Shown here one piece after another: positions 19,960 to 30,499 of a DNA stretch of 64,000 bases. Every line of letters starts with the position of its first letter. Position 1 is the first letter of the stretch. The stretch lies in assembly GCA_977006965.1 (NCBI GenBank), contig OZ345353.1, forward strand, positions 2,232,001-2,296,000. The letters run 5' to 3'. A model generated the notes under the pieces. That model had not been told where the DNA came from. It did not search any database and saw only the letters and a program-made list of their open reading frames with translations. This DNA comes from Phymatolithon calcareum (Eukaryota; Rhodophyta; Florideophyceae; Hapalidiales). The translations under genes and the position numbers were made by a program.

Positions 19960-21750
19960 ATGACGTCGTACGGCTCCACGGGCGGGTTGAGTTACTCGTT
20001 GAACAAACGTCATCTGCCGCGAGCACAGACAGAGGCTATTCCAATCGCCGTTGACTCCGATGATTCCGACGAAGAGCAGAGTAGTTCCCTGAAACCTTCT
20101 TCCCTTCGCGCCAATTTTCTTCCTCCTGGTGTCGATCTTGGTGGTATCGAGCTCGTCACCGATCAGAAGTATGGTTCCCTTAGCTCCGCCTCACTCCAAT
20201 CCCCCGTCTTCTCCCAACTTTCCCGCATGCGTCCCGAGCGTCTACAGGAAGCATCAGAGGAAGCTCAACTTCTCCGTCGCAAACTCCTGCGCGGTTCCAA
20301 CATGCTGATCGTACAGGGTGGATATCTCGGCAAGAGTTTTATCTACAAACGTCTTCGCGAACTCGGTGTCAATATCACCATTATCGACGGTCCCGATTCC
20401 GTATGGCGCAGTGCCGCCGAGGAGCAGATCATTGATGATTTCATCGAGTTGGATTTCTCCGATCATGATACCGTTTTCCAACGCGCCATGGATGCCATTG
20501 CGGACGCAATGCAGGGCACTCACATCGACGCCGTCACCACCTACTTTGAGGATGCCGTAGCATTGGCCGCTCGTATCGCTACCGCATTTGGACTTGCCGT
20601 CAACTCCATCGATGCGTGTGATAAGGCTCGTAATAAGCGTCGCACTCGTGAGGTCATGGCGACTGCTGGACTTCCCGTTCCACGTTTTATGCGCGTCATG
20701 TGTGCCGATGATGTTGCTCGTGCGTGTCATCATGTTGGGTTTCCGGCGATTATGAAACCGGTTTTCGGAGCGGCGTCTATGGGTGTCACGCGCGTGAATA
20801 ATCTGGAGGATGCTGAGACGGCTTATAAGAAGTTGTTTGCAACACTTGATGTTGAACGCGATGTCATTTGGGCACAGGGAACTGAAATGGTTATTGAGGA
20901 ATACTACGACGGTGATGAGTTTGATATTGACATTCTTCTCTACGGCGGTATCACAGTGTATGCGAAGGTATCAGATAATTGGGCATGTTGGGAACCGTGG
21001 TTTCAGGAGACAGGTACTAATTGTCCGTCGTTATATGACCCCTCCAAGCAAGAGGAGTTGATCAAACTCGCGGTGGACACCACGCTGGCGCTTGGCTTTC
21101 AGGCGGGTTGCTTCCATGTCGAATGCAAATACACGCAGCGAGGACCGCGCGTCATCGAGGTCAATGCACGTATGGGCGGTGTGAGTGTTCGCGATGTCAA
21201 TATGTGTGCATGGGGTATCGATCTGGTTGAAGAACATGCCATGTGTGCGCTGCGTATTCCAATCCGTCCACTCATCCCGGAGAAACCACTGAAGTATATG
21301 TCAGAAGCCGCTGTCAATGCACCGTATAGCGGAACTGTGAACGCTGAAGGATGGTTGGATTTTGCATTGGAGGATAAGCGTGTGCATAAGATTAACTACT
21401 TCAAGAAGAAGGGTGACAAAGTTATCGGACCGATGGATGGTGTCCCGGATTGGATCGTTGAGATTATCGTTATCAGCGAAATTTCCCAAGAGGAATCTGT
21501 TGAAGTTATCCGTAAGATCATCTGTGAACGTGCTCCAGTGCCCATCACTGCCAAAGTGCCTGGCACGGAGAAGCCGTATTTCTTTCCGGATCACATGCAC
21601 CCCTTCCTCAAGCGTGAGAATGGAGATGTTAGCACCGCCAGCACAGGCACTTCGACCGTCGCAACCACCGCTATTGCCGCAGCTGTTACCTCTGCTACTG
21701 CGAGCGCCGTTTCTCAGTCCAAAACCTCTCTTACATCCCCCGCAAAGTAG
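19960..21750 (+). CDS. ATP-grasp ligase, carnosine-synthase-like
   Basis: A 596-aa protein with the ATP-grasp fold, which couples ATP hydrolysis to ligation of a carboxylate to an amine. After about 110 disordered residues there is a Rossmann-like pre-ATP-grasp domain (MLIVQGGYLGKSFIYKRL). The lysine and glycine-rich loop follow (IMKPVFGAASMGV, K266), then VIEEYYDGDEFDIDILL, and the metal-binding block FHVECKY with EVNARMGG (E400, N402). The combination FHVECKYT-GPR-IEVNARMGG is most like carnosine synthase and related dipeptide ligases. The substrate cannot be read from sequence. The C-terminal ~50 residues are Ser/Thr/Ala-rich. The ATG is the first in frame and intronless. It converges on IPK1 95 bp downstream. 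Confidence 0.82.
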   Translation: MTSYGSTGGLSYSLNKRHLPRAQTEAIPIAVDSDDSDEEQSSSLKPSSLRANFLPPGVDLGGIELVTDQKYGSLSSASLQSPVFSQLSRMRPERLQEASEEAQLLRRKLLRGSNMLIVQGGYLGKSFIYKRLRELGVNITIIDGPDSVWRSAAEEQIIDDFIELDFSDHDTVFQRAMDAIADAMQGTHIDAVTTYFEDAVALAARIATAFGLAVNSIDACDKARNKRRTREVMATAGLPVPRFMRVMCADDVARACHHVGFPAIMKPVFGAASMGVTRVNNLEDAETAYKKLFATLDVERDVIWAQGTEMVIEEYYDGDEFDIDILLYGGITVYAKVSDNWACWEPWFQETGTNCPSLYDPSKQEELIKLAVDTTLALGFQAGCFHVECKYTQRGPRVIEVNARMGGVSVRDVNMCAWGIDLVEEHAMCALRIPIRPLIPEKPLKYMSEAAVNAPYSGTVNAEGWLDFALEDKRVHKINYFKKKGDKVIGPMDGVPDWIVEIIVISEISQEESVEVIRKIICERAPVPITAKVPGTEKPYFFPDHMHPFLKRENGDVSTASTGTSTVATTAIAAAVTSATASAVSQSKTSLTSPAK

Positions 21751-21845
21751 ACAGGCACTAACCTGAGAATTCACCACCGTCGACGCCGCCTTCACTTTTT
21801 ATCAGTTGTCATGTCTTGAGCAGTTCGGATTCTGTTGATAACACG

Positions 21846-23261
21846 TCAACAGCTTTTAGAAAGTACGATTTTGTTAGGATACTCTTTGGTCTTGCGTGCA
21901 GCATCCGCAAGTTTGCGGTCTTGATCCGCCCAGTCTTGAATTTTAGATAGCGGTTTCGGCCCCAAGTCGATAACATGAATTTCAAACATCCATTCAGTTC
22001 CATTTTCCTCTCGCAAAATATTCACCCCGCCACTCTTATCAGCGGAACAATTAACTGGAGCGATGGATACGAGTAACGAGCAGTCCTTGGCAACGGCCGA
22101 TAACATAAAATCTGCAACCACTCGGGCACACACGTCGGCTGGCATCTCCGCTACCGCATTCAATGCCTCCACGTGACGGGTTGCGTTGTGCTCGCGCAGC
22201 GCTGTGGAGGAATCGGAATAGCTTATCTTCCGCTTCCATATGGTGAGTTGCGGACACTCTCGCGTCCCGTCTTGCAGACTGGCCGCCTCGAGATAGTTCT
22301 TCCAGACAACTTGGGCAGCTTCTTCTGCACCGAGTAGCCTCAAGAGACGCGTCCATGTGACTTCCAATCCAATTCTGTCGATGTAGTCGAGAAGTTGCAT
22401 GCGGCGCAGAAAGTGTAGACAAGCATTGCTCTGAGCGAGCGCTTTCGCCGCGACCTCGAGGGCATGAATGCTCGTCGGGTGATTGTATGCCAGAGTAGTT
22501 TTGACGCCCTTATTTGCGATGAAATTCGTGGCGGCGAAGAACTCGCCGCCGCGAAGAATGCGTAGATAGCGCGACTTGCTTTTCCGCAGGGCGGCCAGTG
22601 CGCGATCTATTTGAGTCTTGTCACCTGAAATGAAATCGGCAGGGTCATACAGGGTGCTACTTGCCCTTGCCGTGCGCAGCTGCTCCAACGTACGGGTGCG
22701 AACATGGAGGTCACAGAGAGTAAACTTGTTGAGAACATGACAATCGTCTGGTGGGACAAGCCGGGAGCGTGAAACACATGCCGATTTCACTTTCACCTCG
22801 ACGCAAAGGGTGTCGTCGCCGAAGAGAAGGGCCAGATCGTCTTGAATAAGAGCTGGGGCTGGTTCAAGTGGGACGAAATTACTCAAGGTACGATGAACGG
22901 GTCGAAATGGCTGTGCACGCTGACCCAAAGCATATGCTGTCTCCTTGTCCAGCGTTAGGCAAACATTCTGTAACAGATACGGTCTGAGAGCGGTTGTGTT
23001 GAGGGACTTTTGCGACAGTGCCTCATCCTGAAATGGAATGGGGGATTTGTTTTTTGCACAGCTGACTTGGCCTTTCTTCACCGACCTGAGGCGGAGAATT
23101 TTTTTCTGCAACAGTGTGTTACTGCCCTTGTATGCAAACACGAGGTGTTGTCCGCCCTCTACGCGATACTCCCACTCAGTGGGAATGATTTGGATGCTGG
23201 ATGCATCGTCGAGACTGTCCTTTCGCCCATTGGATACGGCTTCAGCCTGCGTGAGCGACAT
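21846..23261 (-). CDS. IPK1: inositol-pentakisphosphate 2-kinase
   Basis: IPK1 phosphorylates the 2-position of inositol pentakisphosphate to make phytate (InsP6), a cofactor in mRNA export and phosphate sensing. The 471-aa protein (ATG at 23261) shows the family blocks in order: the N-lobe WEYRVEGGQHLVF then ILRLR; EVKVK at about 155-159, in place of the usual EIKPK; YDPADFISGD with the following RAL-AL helix at about 205-225, matching the family's CPLDLFSG block; and the C-terminal VIDLGPKPLSKIQDW at about 430-444, the catalytic D-L-x-x-KP-x-K element. Length is normal for the family. The ORF is intronless. The 3' end faces the ATP-grasp gene, so their UTRs probably overlap. Confidence 0.85.
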   Translation of the reverse strand: MSLTQAEAVSNGRKDSLDDASSIQIIPTEWEYRVEGGQHLVFAYKGSNTLLQKKILRLRSVKKGQVSCAKNKSPIPFQDEALSQKSLNTTALRPYLLQNVCLTLDKETAYALGQRAQPFRPVHRTLSNFVPLEPAPALIQDDLALLFGDDTLCVEVKVKSACVSRSRLVPPDDCHVLNKFTLCDLHVRTRTLEQLRTARASSTLYDPADFISGDKTQIDRALAALRKSKSRYLRILRGGEFFAATNFIANKGVKTTLAYNHPTSIHALEVAAKALAQSNACLHFLRRMQLLDYIDRIGLEVTWTRLLRLLGAEEAAQVVWKNYLEAASLQDGTRECPQLTIWKRKISYSDSSTALREHNATRHVEALNAVAEMPADVCARVVADFMLSAVAKDCSLLVSIAPVNCSADKSGGVNILREENGTEWMFEIHVIDLGPKPLSKIQDWADQDRKLADAARKTKEYPNKIVLSKSC

Positions 23262-24354
23262 GTCCAAGCAGGGGTGCAAAGAATGCTAGACGGATTGGAC
23301 TGGATGCATGCTGGCTGTCGGAAATGTGTTAAATGAACCCGATTTGGAGCACGGTCGCGTGAATCTGATCGAAACGCACGGTTGCACAGAGCCAAAGTCG
23401 AAGAGGGGTCGATTCTGCGCTGCAGAGCTCAGTACAACTCTGATATTGGAAAGATTCCTATTGGATGGTGCAGAGTACGCGGTATGCAGTTGGAATCGTT
23501 GTGGAGATGACAACGGATTCAAGACCAGGATCTGCTCGTATGATAAGAACGCGGCTCCCGGTTGTGTTGTTCACGCGGACGGAGGTGGAGCGATAACGGT
23601 ATTAGATATTTTATATCTAATACCATTCATGGTAGGAACAGATCTGCGTACATTTGCGGTGCTCTTTAGGGATATTTTGCAATTACGCAACAACAGCATA
23701 TTTCGACGCCCCGTACACTGCACACGTCGTTATGCTGGTGTGCTGAAGGATGTCCATCGTGACACAGCGACCAACGCTGTGTTTGAGTGACACTGGGTCC
23801 CATTGCGCACTTCGCAGGAGCTGTCATGCCAGTCGAACATGTTGCCTGTAATTGCCGAGTCAATTACGATTCATACTTGCCTGACCGCTTCATTTTTCCG
23901 TGCCTCACCCAGAGGAATGCGACTTTTCACCATCAACCCTTCATTGCTTACCGTATATTCGCAGTCCCGGTTGCTCCCGTGTAGGACAGTGGATTGCGCA
24001 CGGAAGTGCAAGAGGAGGCAATACCATGCGTCCCGGTCGCCTTGGTGCAGAGTTTGACTGAGGGAACCATACGACCAATTCGACAATCGCACAGGGAGGT
24101 GGAACTGCCCCTGTTAAGGAACGCGCAAGAATGGCCGCGCCTCTCTCACCCTCTATGATTACAGCGCGCTTCACCATACTACTGTTCCCATGAACAGACT
24201 TTGCTTAGATATTACAAACCCAATGGTCGGTAGCAATGCGGGAAATCTCGAAATAAGAGGAATCTAAGTGAATTATCAGTCGAACATAAATTTATTGAAA
24301 TATTTCAAAATTGGGATGCGAAATATGTAGATTGGAATTAATGGCAAAATGAAC
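23262..24354. other. intergenic; one unrecognised 160-aa ORF
   Basis: A plus-strand ORF at 23308-23790 starts 46 bp from the IPK1 ATG in divergent orientation. It has no known domain and includes a perfect hairpin (23598-23624). I cannot support it as a gene. The rest is AT-rich towards 24300. Confidence 0.3.
23598..23624. repeat. 12-bp perfect inverted repeat
   Basis: GGTATTAGATAT, a TTT loop, and its exact complement. This short stable hairpin lies about 340 bp upstream of IPK1. Function unknown. Confidence 0.6.
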
Positions 24355-25329
24355 ATTTAATAAAATTTAGAGGAAATTACTTATATACTCACCAAGTTTG
24401 CCGTATTTACTATTTTTTTGTAGACGCGAGAAAACACGAGCTGCTTTCACGTAACTAACGAAAGTAAATGTGAGCTTGGACCGATAAATATTTAATAGTT
24501 CATCTAAACTTGAGCATTTTCAGCGCTCATATCACTTTCATTAAAACTCATGAGTTTTATTTATTGTACCCACTCGGGTATACTCTTTTGTTTTACTTTC
24601 ATTTATTATCCCGGCTTACGGTACACATCTCCTTAATATACTCACTTTGCACAGGTGCACTTATGATCAACAGTTTTGCTGACAGTCCACTAGCTCTGGT
24701 CCATCGCACTGGTCCGGTGGTACAAGTCTGCGCACCCGTGTAGTACCGTATTATAGTAACTGTAATTCTGCCCAAGTAACGGAGTGAAAACCTCAACTGG
24801 TGTGGTGAGTGTCGACACGAGTCATTCTAGCATGGATATCGATCCGATCAAGCGCCCGTACGGCAAGGTTCTGAATTCTTCGTCCAGCGTCCGATTTCAA
24901 GGTGTGATGTGTCTCGTCAGTGCCCTGTGGAAATTCGAGATATTGTTGCAATTGAGATGTCTTCTTGTTCGCTTTTAGTTTTGGGGGTTGTGTGTTCTTG
25001 TCTTGCCGTCCTGTAGCTGCTCTTACCCTCCTACTTATACCAGTGTGTCTACACTATTTATAAATTAACTCTATCGTCTGCCCAAGGCAGAGTCAGTCGG
25101 TGTAGTTATTTCACAGTCACTTCCACTGGAATGACGTCGGTAAACTCGCCCATCGCGCTCCGGCGCACGCAAGACTGGGGACGTCAGTAACCCCCCCGCG
25201 CGGATCGGCGGGCAGGCCGAGCGAGAGTAAGTCCTGAAGATCGGCACGGCACGCGGACCCGGGACGTCGGTAAACTTGCTTCGGCGCGGGAAACGACCTC
25301 GACACGATACGATGCTCTGCGTGGCCATT

Positions 25330-25525
25330 GAAGTGAAATGATTTTCCCCCTCGAGATCTCTCCGTTGAGATCAGAGGTAGGTTTTCTAATTTTTCTGACT
25401 ATAGCCGTTTTTATGCGAAATGGAGCCTCTGGGCTCTGAGTTGAGTCCTCGTGGCTCATCAGAAGTGTTGCCCCAAGCGTCTGCAGATGCGTTGGTAACA
25501 CTATAATAAAAATCTCCACTTCTTC
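25330..25525 (-). repeat. repeat family F copy
   Basis: The minus strand matches the 13-kb copy from the GAAGAAGAAG lead through accaacgcatctgcagac to the acctacctctgatctc block. Confidence 0.45.
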
Positions 25526-26101
25526 TTCTTCCACTGGATTGTTTCGGTTAAGATTGGTAGTTCTTGTTAAATGTTCCTTTGCGGCTTGAGCGTCGTAACA
25601 TTACAACGGGAGATCATTTAAGTGACCGTTTACAGTGTCAAACAACTTTTTCGAAGTTTAGCTTGACGCCGAGGGGCAGATTTACCTTCATCAACACGCG
25701 CACCCTCGCACTCGTCAACAACTTCCAAAGAAAGCTCTACCTGACGAGATGAATAGACAGTTTCCCAGCGATGCTACAGATGTGTCCTTTTTTGCGACAA
25801 AAACAGATCTAAAATCTGCTCCAGGGTTGCACGCACCGATGAAAGGACACTCACTTGCTGTTGTGCTGAGCAGAAAAACACGCTTTACAGCTATCTGCTA
25901 CTCAAAATTGATCTCGCCTGACCATCACTCCACCTACAGCTTATGCCACGAAAAAGTCATTGCGGGAAGTATTAGAGCCCGAGAGGCCCAAAACGTCTAT
26001 CAATTTGCAATAAATTTCTAGATTTTTAGGCCCACATAGAATAATAGCCCCTGGCCGCTGTAATGGACATATCATAAGTACACCTGTGCAAAGTGAGTAT
26101 A

Positions 26102-26162
26102 TTAGTAAATATGGTAAACTTGGTGAGTATAAGACTTATACTCACCAAGTTTACCATACTAA
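26102..26162. repeat. long hairpin in the inverted-repeat element
   Basis: Perfect 22-bp arms (26112-26133 and 26135-26156) are separated by a single A and extended by TTAGTA/TACTAA across a 4-nt bulge. Each arm contains the TGGTAAACTTGGTGAGTATA motif seen at 24380. Confidence 0.85.
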
Positions 26163-26184
26163 TTTCCTCTAAAATTTTTATTTC

Positions 26185-27257
26185 TAGCATTTGTCGAATA
26201 CTGGCATAGTATCATCGATTATGCCGTACTAGGCCTCAGGAGCTTTCAGAGTAACATAAGAACACGAGAACTCGACTTGTATGGCAACCAACTGAGATAG
26301 CTCCAATTCTTTCGCACAACTGAAATGTCATTCTTCACAACAAACGAAAGGGCAATATTGTATGACGACTGAATAGTGTCGTTTTGGTGCTGCGCAGCGA
26401 TTTTAGAAATATTTTGAAGGATTGCATTCTCAACGCTAGCTGCCCCATCGATTTGCTGCCCTTGCTATCTTCGATCCACTTCTTGTGCAGCATGGCGATG
26501 TCAGTAAGCGAGGGCGGCCAAAAACCGCGATATTCAGATATAGCCCATCATCTGAAACACGAATATCATTGTCTTTCGCCCTCTCTCCGATTCTAAACGG
26601 AAGCAATATGGCGACTGATACGTGCTTGTCCTCATGATCAGGTCTTCCCAGACGCCCATGGAATAGAGTGGCTTAAACACGAATGCGCTGTCTATCACGT
26701 TCAGATCATTATCCCCGGCGACATGTCAATTTTTCTCGTTCTCGTCGTCGCTCACGGCGGAGTAGCATACAACTCTTGTTGTGCGTGCTCGCCTTTGGGC
26801 TCTGATAATGAATATAATACCTGGGAAAGGTCTTCAAAAATATCTTCTATGGGCTTTAACATTCTTAAAACAGCGCACAAATGGGCACGTACATGCCGCC
26901 CCCGTCGAAGCAGATGAGAAAACCTTTCGAAAATGGTCTTGGACGTTTGTTCGCCAGATTACGCATACGGAAGTGGCTCGTTTTCCCATTATTAACTGTT
27001 TACTCTTTCTGGCAGGTGTGGGAAATGGCGTTTCAATGATCTTGGAGTAGATTGGACATTTTCGCAAATTTAACGTATGCACTGGTGCCCCTGGGGGGTG
27101 CGGGAAATAGCTTTATTTCGATATTTCTCTGAAGTCAGGTGCAATGCTCATAAATCTACTGCAAGCTGAAAGATTGGTATGTATACATAAATTAAATGTC
27201 CTTTTTTGATGAGGTCATAGAATTCAACGGTCATTTAATTTGAGGCTTAAGAGAGGT
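26185..27257. other. no recognisable gene
   Basis: Short ORFs only and no domain. It lies between the foldback element and the transposase remnant. Confidence 0.35.
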
Positions 27258-27749
27258 TCACCGAGTTCTATCATAATATTTGTAACATTGGCAACAGTAT
27301 GAACACACAGAGAGCAGCTTCCTGTCATGGCGAAAACGACGACCGATCGCTCTAAAACGATTTAAGCACCGTTCCGCCGATTCGTGCCTCGCCCGACATA
27401 TCGCATGCAGGCCGTTAGGAGAAGCAGAGATGAACTCACATCGTTCATCAGAGTATCCACTGTCGGCGGTGACGTTTTCTCCATCCATTAGCTTAGGCTT
27501 CATACCCGTGCAGAACATTTTTAAATTAGGATAGGAACCGTATTGAAAAGCCCCGTGAACTCTTACTATATCGCCAGATAGAATAGAAATTCCCACCTCA
27601 TATCTTAGTCCGGGGCTTTTAAACTTGTGTGAATACCATTTAGGACTAAATGGAGGTGGCTCGAATATCATGCAGTCTGTACCATCTACTGAGACTTTAC
27701 ACATGATTTGACTTGGTGGAGAACACCGCTTTTCCCGGTATATGTTCAT
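27258..27749 (-). pseudogene. DDE_Tnp_4 / Harbinger-type transposase, catalytic part
   Basis: This 163-aa ORF carries the catalytic core of an IS5/Harbinger-like transposase: CKVSVDGTDCMI (first D), EPPPFSPKWYSHKFKSPGLRYE, then SGDIV, VTADSGYSDERC (second D), and CRARHESAERCLNRFR, where the Glu is the probable third catalytic residue. The protein then ends in a normal-looking C-terminus. The N-terminal part is separated from it (28373-28744), so the gene is split by a 0.6-kb stretch that I cannot translate coherently. Confidence 0.7.
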
Positions 27750-28372
27750 TGCTAGTTAGTGCAAACTAAAGAAACGTGACTTGCAGATCAGAAATTTTTA
27801 GTTAAAATGCAATAGCTTACTATTGGCAGGTCGGAAATTAGGCGAGCAAAAGCCCACGCCCACTTTTCTGAAAGTTTTCTCTTCTACCCTGCTGCGTATC
27901 ATGGGCTATGATTCGCTTGAGCCGTTTCTTCCGCAGGCTCTCACTTCGTGCTTCATTTGGAACACCAGTGCTTCCCGAACGGAAACACTTTTTTCCTCTC
28001 AACCCGATTCGGAAGACTTCGCATGAACTTTGTACTTGCCTTTGAATTCTCGTTTCCTGTTCTTTCTATGAACCTCTTGAAAATTATCGCCCAAGATGGA
28101 AAACAAGTTTCCTCAACAGTCATCTTGTTACTAAATACGGTAACTGTTCGATGCGCTGTATCAATGCTGGGTGCCTTTCATCGTTCTGCTGCGGGTGTAA
28201 CCGCACAGCCAATTTTACTTGTTTCTCTTTAAATAGTGGACTGTAGTCCAACTTTCAATAAACGACAGAGCAAAGCACGCTCTCCACTTTTCTTCAACTT
28301 CAATCCTCGCAGCACCAACCGCTGCAAGAACGTACCAAGTAGCATACCCTCAAGACAGCACTGTTGTGGTGC

Positions 28373-28744
28373 TCAGATGCATATCACCTTTGAAAAAAGG
28401 AGCAACCACAGCAAATAACGTGGACATGCTCTTGGGGGCTTCTTGAAACCAATTCGGTTCCAAATAATGGCACATGCCTCTGTTTTTACGCCGAAAAGAT
28501 CCCTGAAACGGCGTTTCTTGACAAAATCACCCACACCGTAGGCCTGGTTTGCAATCTGATCGCCAACAAGGTCGAATGGAGCCGAAGAGAGCTCCATCAC
28601 GAGATGCTCTGAGTTGGAGTATTCCGCAAGGAGACAAAGAGATGGCAGTAGTTTATCTATCTCGTGAAGTTGAAGGTAAAAATTGTAACGGCTGCGTGTC
28701 TCGTGACGACACTGGAGAACGACATTCAATGATTGTAAGAGCAA
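28373..28744 (-). pseudogene. probable N-terminal part of the same transposase
   Basis: The 123-aa ORF includes KKRRFRDLFGVKTEACAI and then PRACPRYLLWLLLFSKV. This resembles the helical N-terminus of DDE_Tnp_4 transposases (RRRFRD-FG-s-e-C-iiW, HLLW-L-FLK). It is on the same strand and upstream of the catalytic fragment. Confidence 0.5.
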
Positions 28745-30019
28745 TCAAGAAAAGTACTCTGAACAGCATTTTTTGCTTTTCCGATCATTGACTAATATTG
28801 AGTTCGTAAAACCCGGACACTGGTCATAGACTGTACGCGTTGAATGCGCATTGGACAAATGTATTTGTAAATGCTTGCTGTAATGACAATTTGAAGGGAG
28901 CTAGTCTTATAGGAAATGGAGAGTATGATAGTGGCGTTGGACGCCACAGGGGCAGAAGAATCGAAAAAGTTTTCGAGTCTGAGCCACCCTTTCAGCAGCA
29001 CAAGATCACTAACTTTCAGACGCAGTACAATAATTTGAGAAGAGAATTTGCAAGCGGTACGATTCCGTACGCGTAAGCTCTTCGCTCTACGTCGTTTTGG
29101 AAATGTTCCCACTGACGCTCTAGTTCTTCCACGCAGCGGTTGAGGACGATTGCAATGCCGGCGAGGATCTCGATCGCCGACCGCCGGCCACTGACTTATC
29201 TATATCGAAATTTTTATATCGATGTATATATACTTTTAGGTGAAAAAAGTTAGGAAAGATTTTGGCCGCGCAATTCGAACAGCCCCCACTTTATACTGCC
29301 AAATGCCGCATAATACGGCCAATTGAAAAATATGCTAACCCCTATCCTGCCAGTTGAAAATCAGCAAAAGTGAATGCTTTGGTGATATACTGCCGACTTA
29401 GACGCGTGGCATTAGTATTGTAGCATTTTTTTCCTTTTGATCAAGAGACAGTTCAGAAGTTTTCCGTTAGGTTCTTGCAACCATGTCAATGCTATCTGGA
29501 TTAGAATTTTTACGAAGGGTGCACCGCGCTCTAGATTTCTAATGTCGACGTATGTTACACCGTTTTTGCACATTCGCTATATCCATGCACTTTCATGAAT
29601 CGCCATGCGTGTTCGCAAAAATTCGTGATCTTCGAAATGGGGTTACATATGATTGCAAAGCGAATGCATTAGAATAACGACGGAGAGCACGACAACCCTG
29701 GCACCGATGTTGGATGCTTAGCTCTCGCGAAACTTCTGCGAGACACCAAGTGCCGAAGCTCCATGCGGTGCCACGGTTTAGAGCACGGCACATCATGTAT
29801 GTAGCCCAGATCTTCCCAATTTTTTGTGGTCTTAACAACGCAGCGTATCGCGCAGTAAAGTTTCCCGAAAACTGCACTTTGCACGGAAAACTTGATATTT
29901 CTATTTACACATAAGACCCTAAAACGGGACTTCCCGGAACTCCCTGCACAGAGTCTAAATTATATTATTATGATTGAATTTGAGCACTTTGTTTTGAGGG
30001 GATGCTTCGAGAACTTCTA
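28745..30019. other. no recognisable gene
   Basis: Short ORFs on both strands and AT-rich stretches (for example near 29200). No domain or repeat identified. Confidence 0.35.
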
Positions 30020-30180
30020 TATATCTGATTTTCGCGTGCGAGAACGGACGCCTTTCAGTTCAAAGAGGTTTTCGTTAAAGTTTAATAGACCTGGACTACA
30101 ATATCGTTCTAGAAAGAGGAGATATTGCTTCGGTTAATGAACCATTCCCCGAAGGGAGCTGTTTCCATTTAACCATTTTT
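30020..30180 (+). pseudogene. second DDE_Tnp_4 transposase fragment
   Basis: The plus strand encodes RTPFSSKRFSLKFNRPGLQY, then after a one-base shift RGDIASVNEPFPEGS. This aligns with PPPFSPKWYSHKFKSPGLRY and SGDIVRVHGAFQYGS of the 27-kb transposase. It lies on the opposite strand, so it is a separate relic. Confidence 0.6.
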
Positions 30181-30362
30181 ACGTCTTCCCTAAAGCTTGA
30201 ACTCGCCGCACGTGAACGTGATATCGCAGGCAGTGTTTATAAGGATCCTATGATAGTTGCTGCACACCTGTAGGGTTCGATAACCCGAACCAGAAGCTCT
30301 GTGCCCACCTACGAATTTGCCTCGAAACGGTTAATTAGAGATAGTCGAAAAAAATTCTCTAA
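30181..30362. other. unassigned
   Basis: Short gap between the transposase relic and the copia LTR candidate. Confidence 0.3.
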
Positions 30363-30485
30363 GTGTTGGCTCATACATACACATGATGCACTCAATATAT
30401 AGAGATACAGTATATAGGAATACCTCCATCACACGACGACGACGACAGAGGTAGGAAATCAGAGTAAAAGCTCCTTGTCTCTGCA
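30363..30485 (+). repeat. candidate copia 5' LTR (or its end)
   Basis: It begins TGTTGG, contains TATA-like stretches, ends CTCTGCA, and lies directly before a copia-type primer site. 123 bp is short, so the true start may be further left. No 3' LTR partner is visible. Confidence 0.35.
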
Positions 30486-30499
30486 GGTTATGGGCCCAT
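30486..30499 (+). other. copia primer-binding site (half-tRNA iMet)
   Basis: GGTTATGGGCCCA is the complement of the conserved initiator-Met tRNA anticodon loop (TGGGCCCATAACC). Ty1/copia elements use an internal tRNA half-molecule as primer, so this marks the LTR/leader junction of a copia element. Confidence 0.7.

Larger units (their letters stand above)
24355..26184. mobile_element. inverted-repeat (foldback-type) element
   Basis: The left end (aataaaatttagaggaaatta, 24358-24379) is repeated inverted at the right end (26160-26182). Inner blocks also match inverted: aatatactcactttgcacagg with its continuation at 24641-24673 and 26070-26102, one mismatch. The motif tatactcaccaagttt occurs near both ends. 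No transposase is visible inside. The interior carries a family F repeat (25330-25525) and a GC-rich segment with repeated GACGTC-GTAA motifs. Probably a non-autonomous DNA element or foldback element. Confidence 0.5.

Noticed and set aside
23262-23279. Extended IPK1 start at 23279
   Set aside because: That codon is TTG. The first ATG in frame is at 23261.
23308-23790. 160-aa plus-strand ORF as a host gene
   Set aside because: No domain or paralogue is visible, it includes a hairpin, and it lies in the IPK1 upstream region. Not supported without transcripts.
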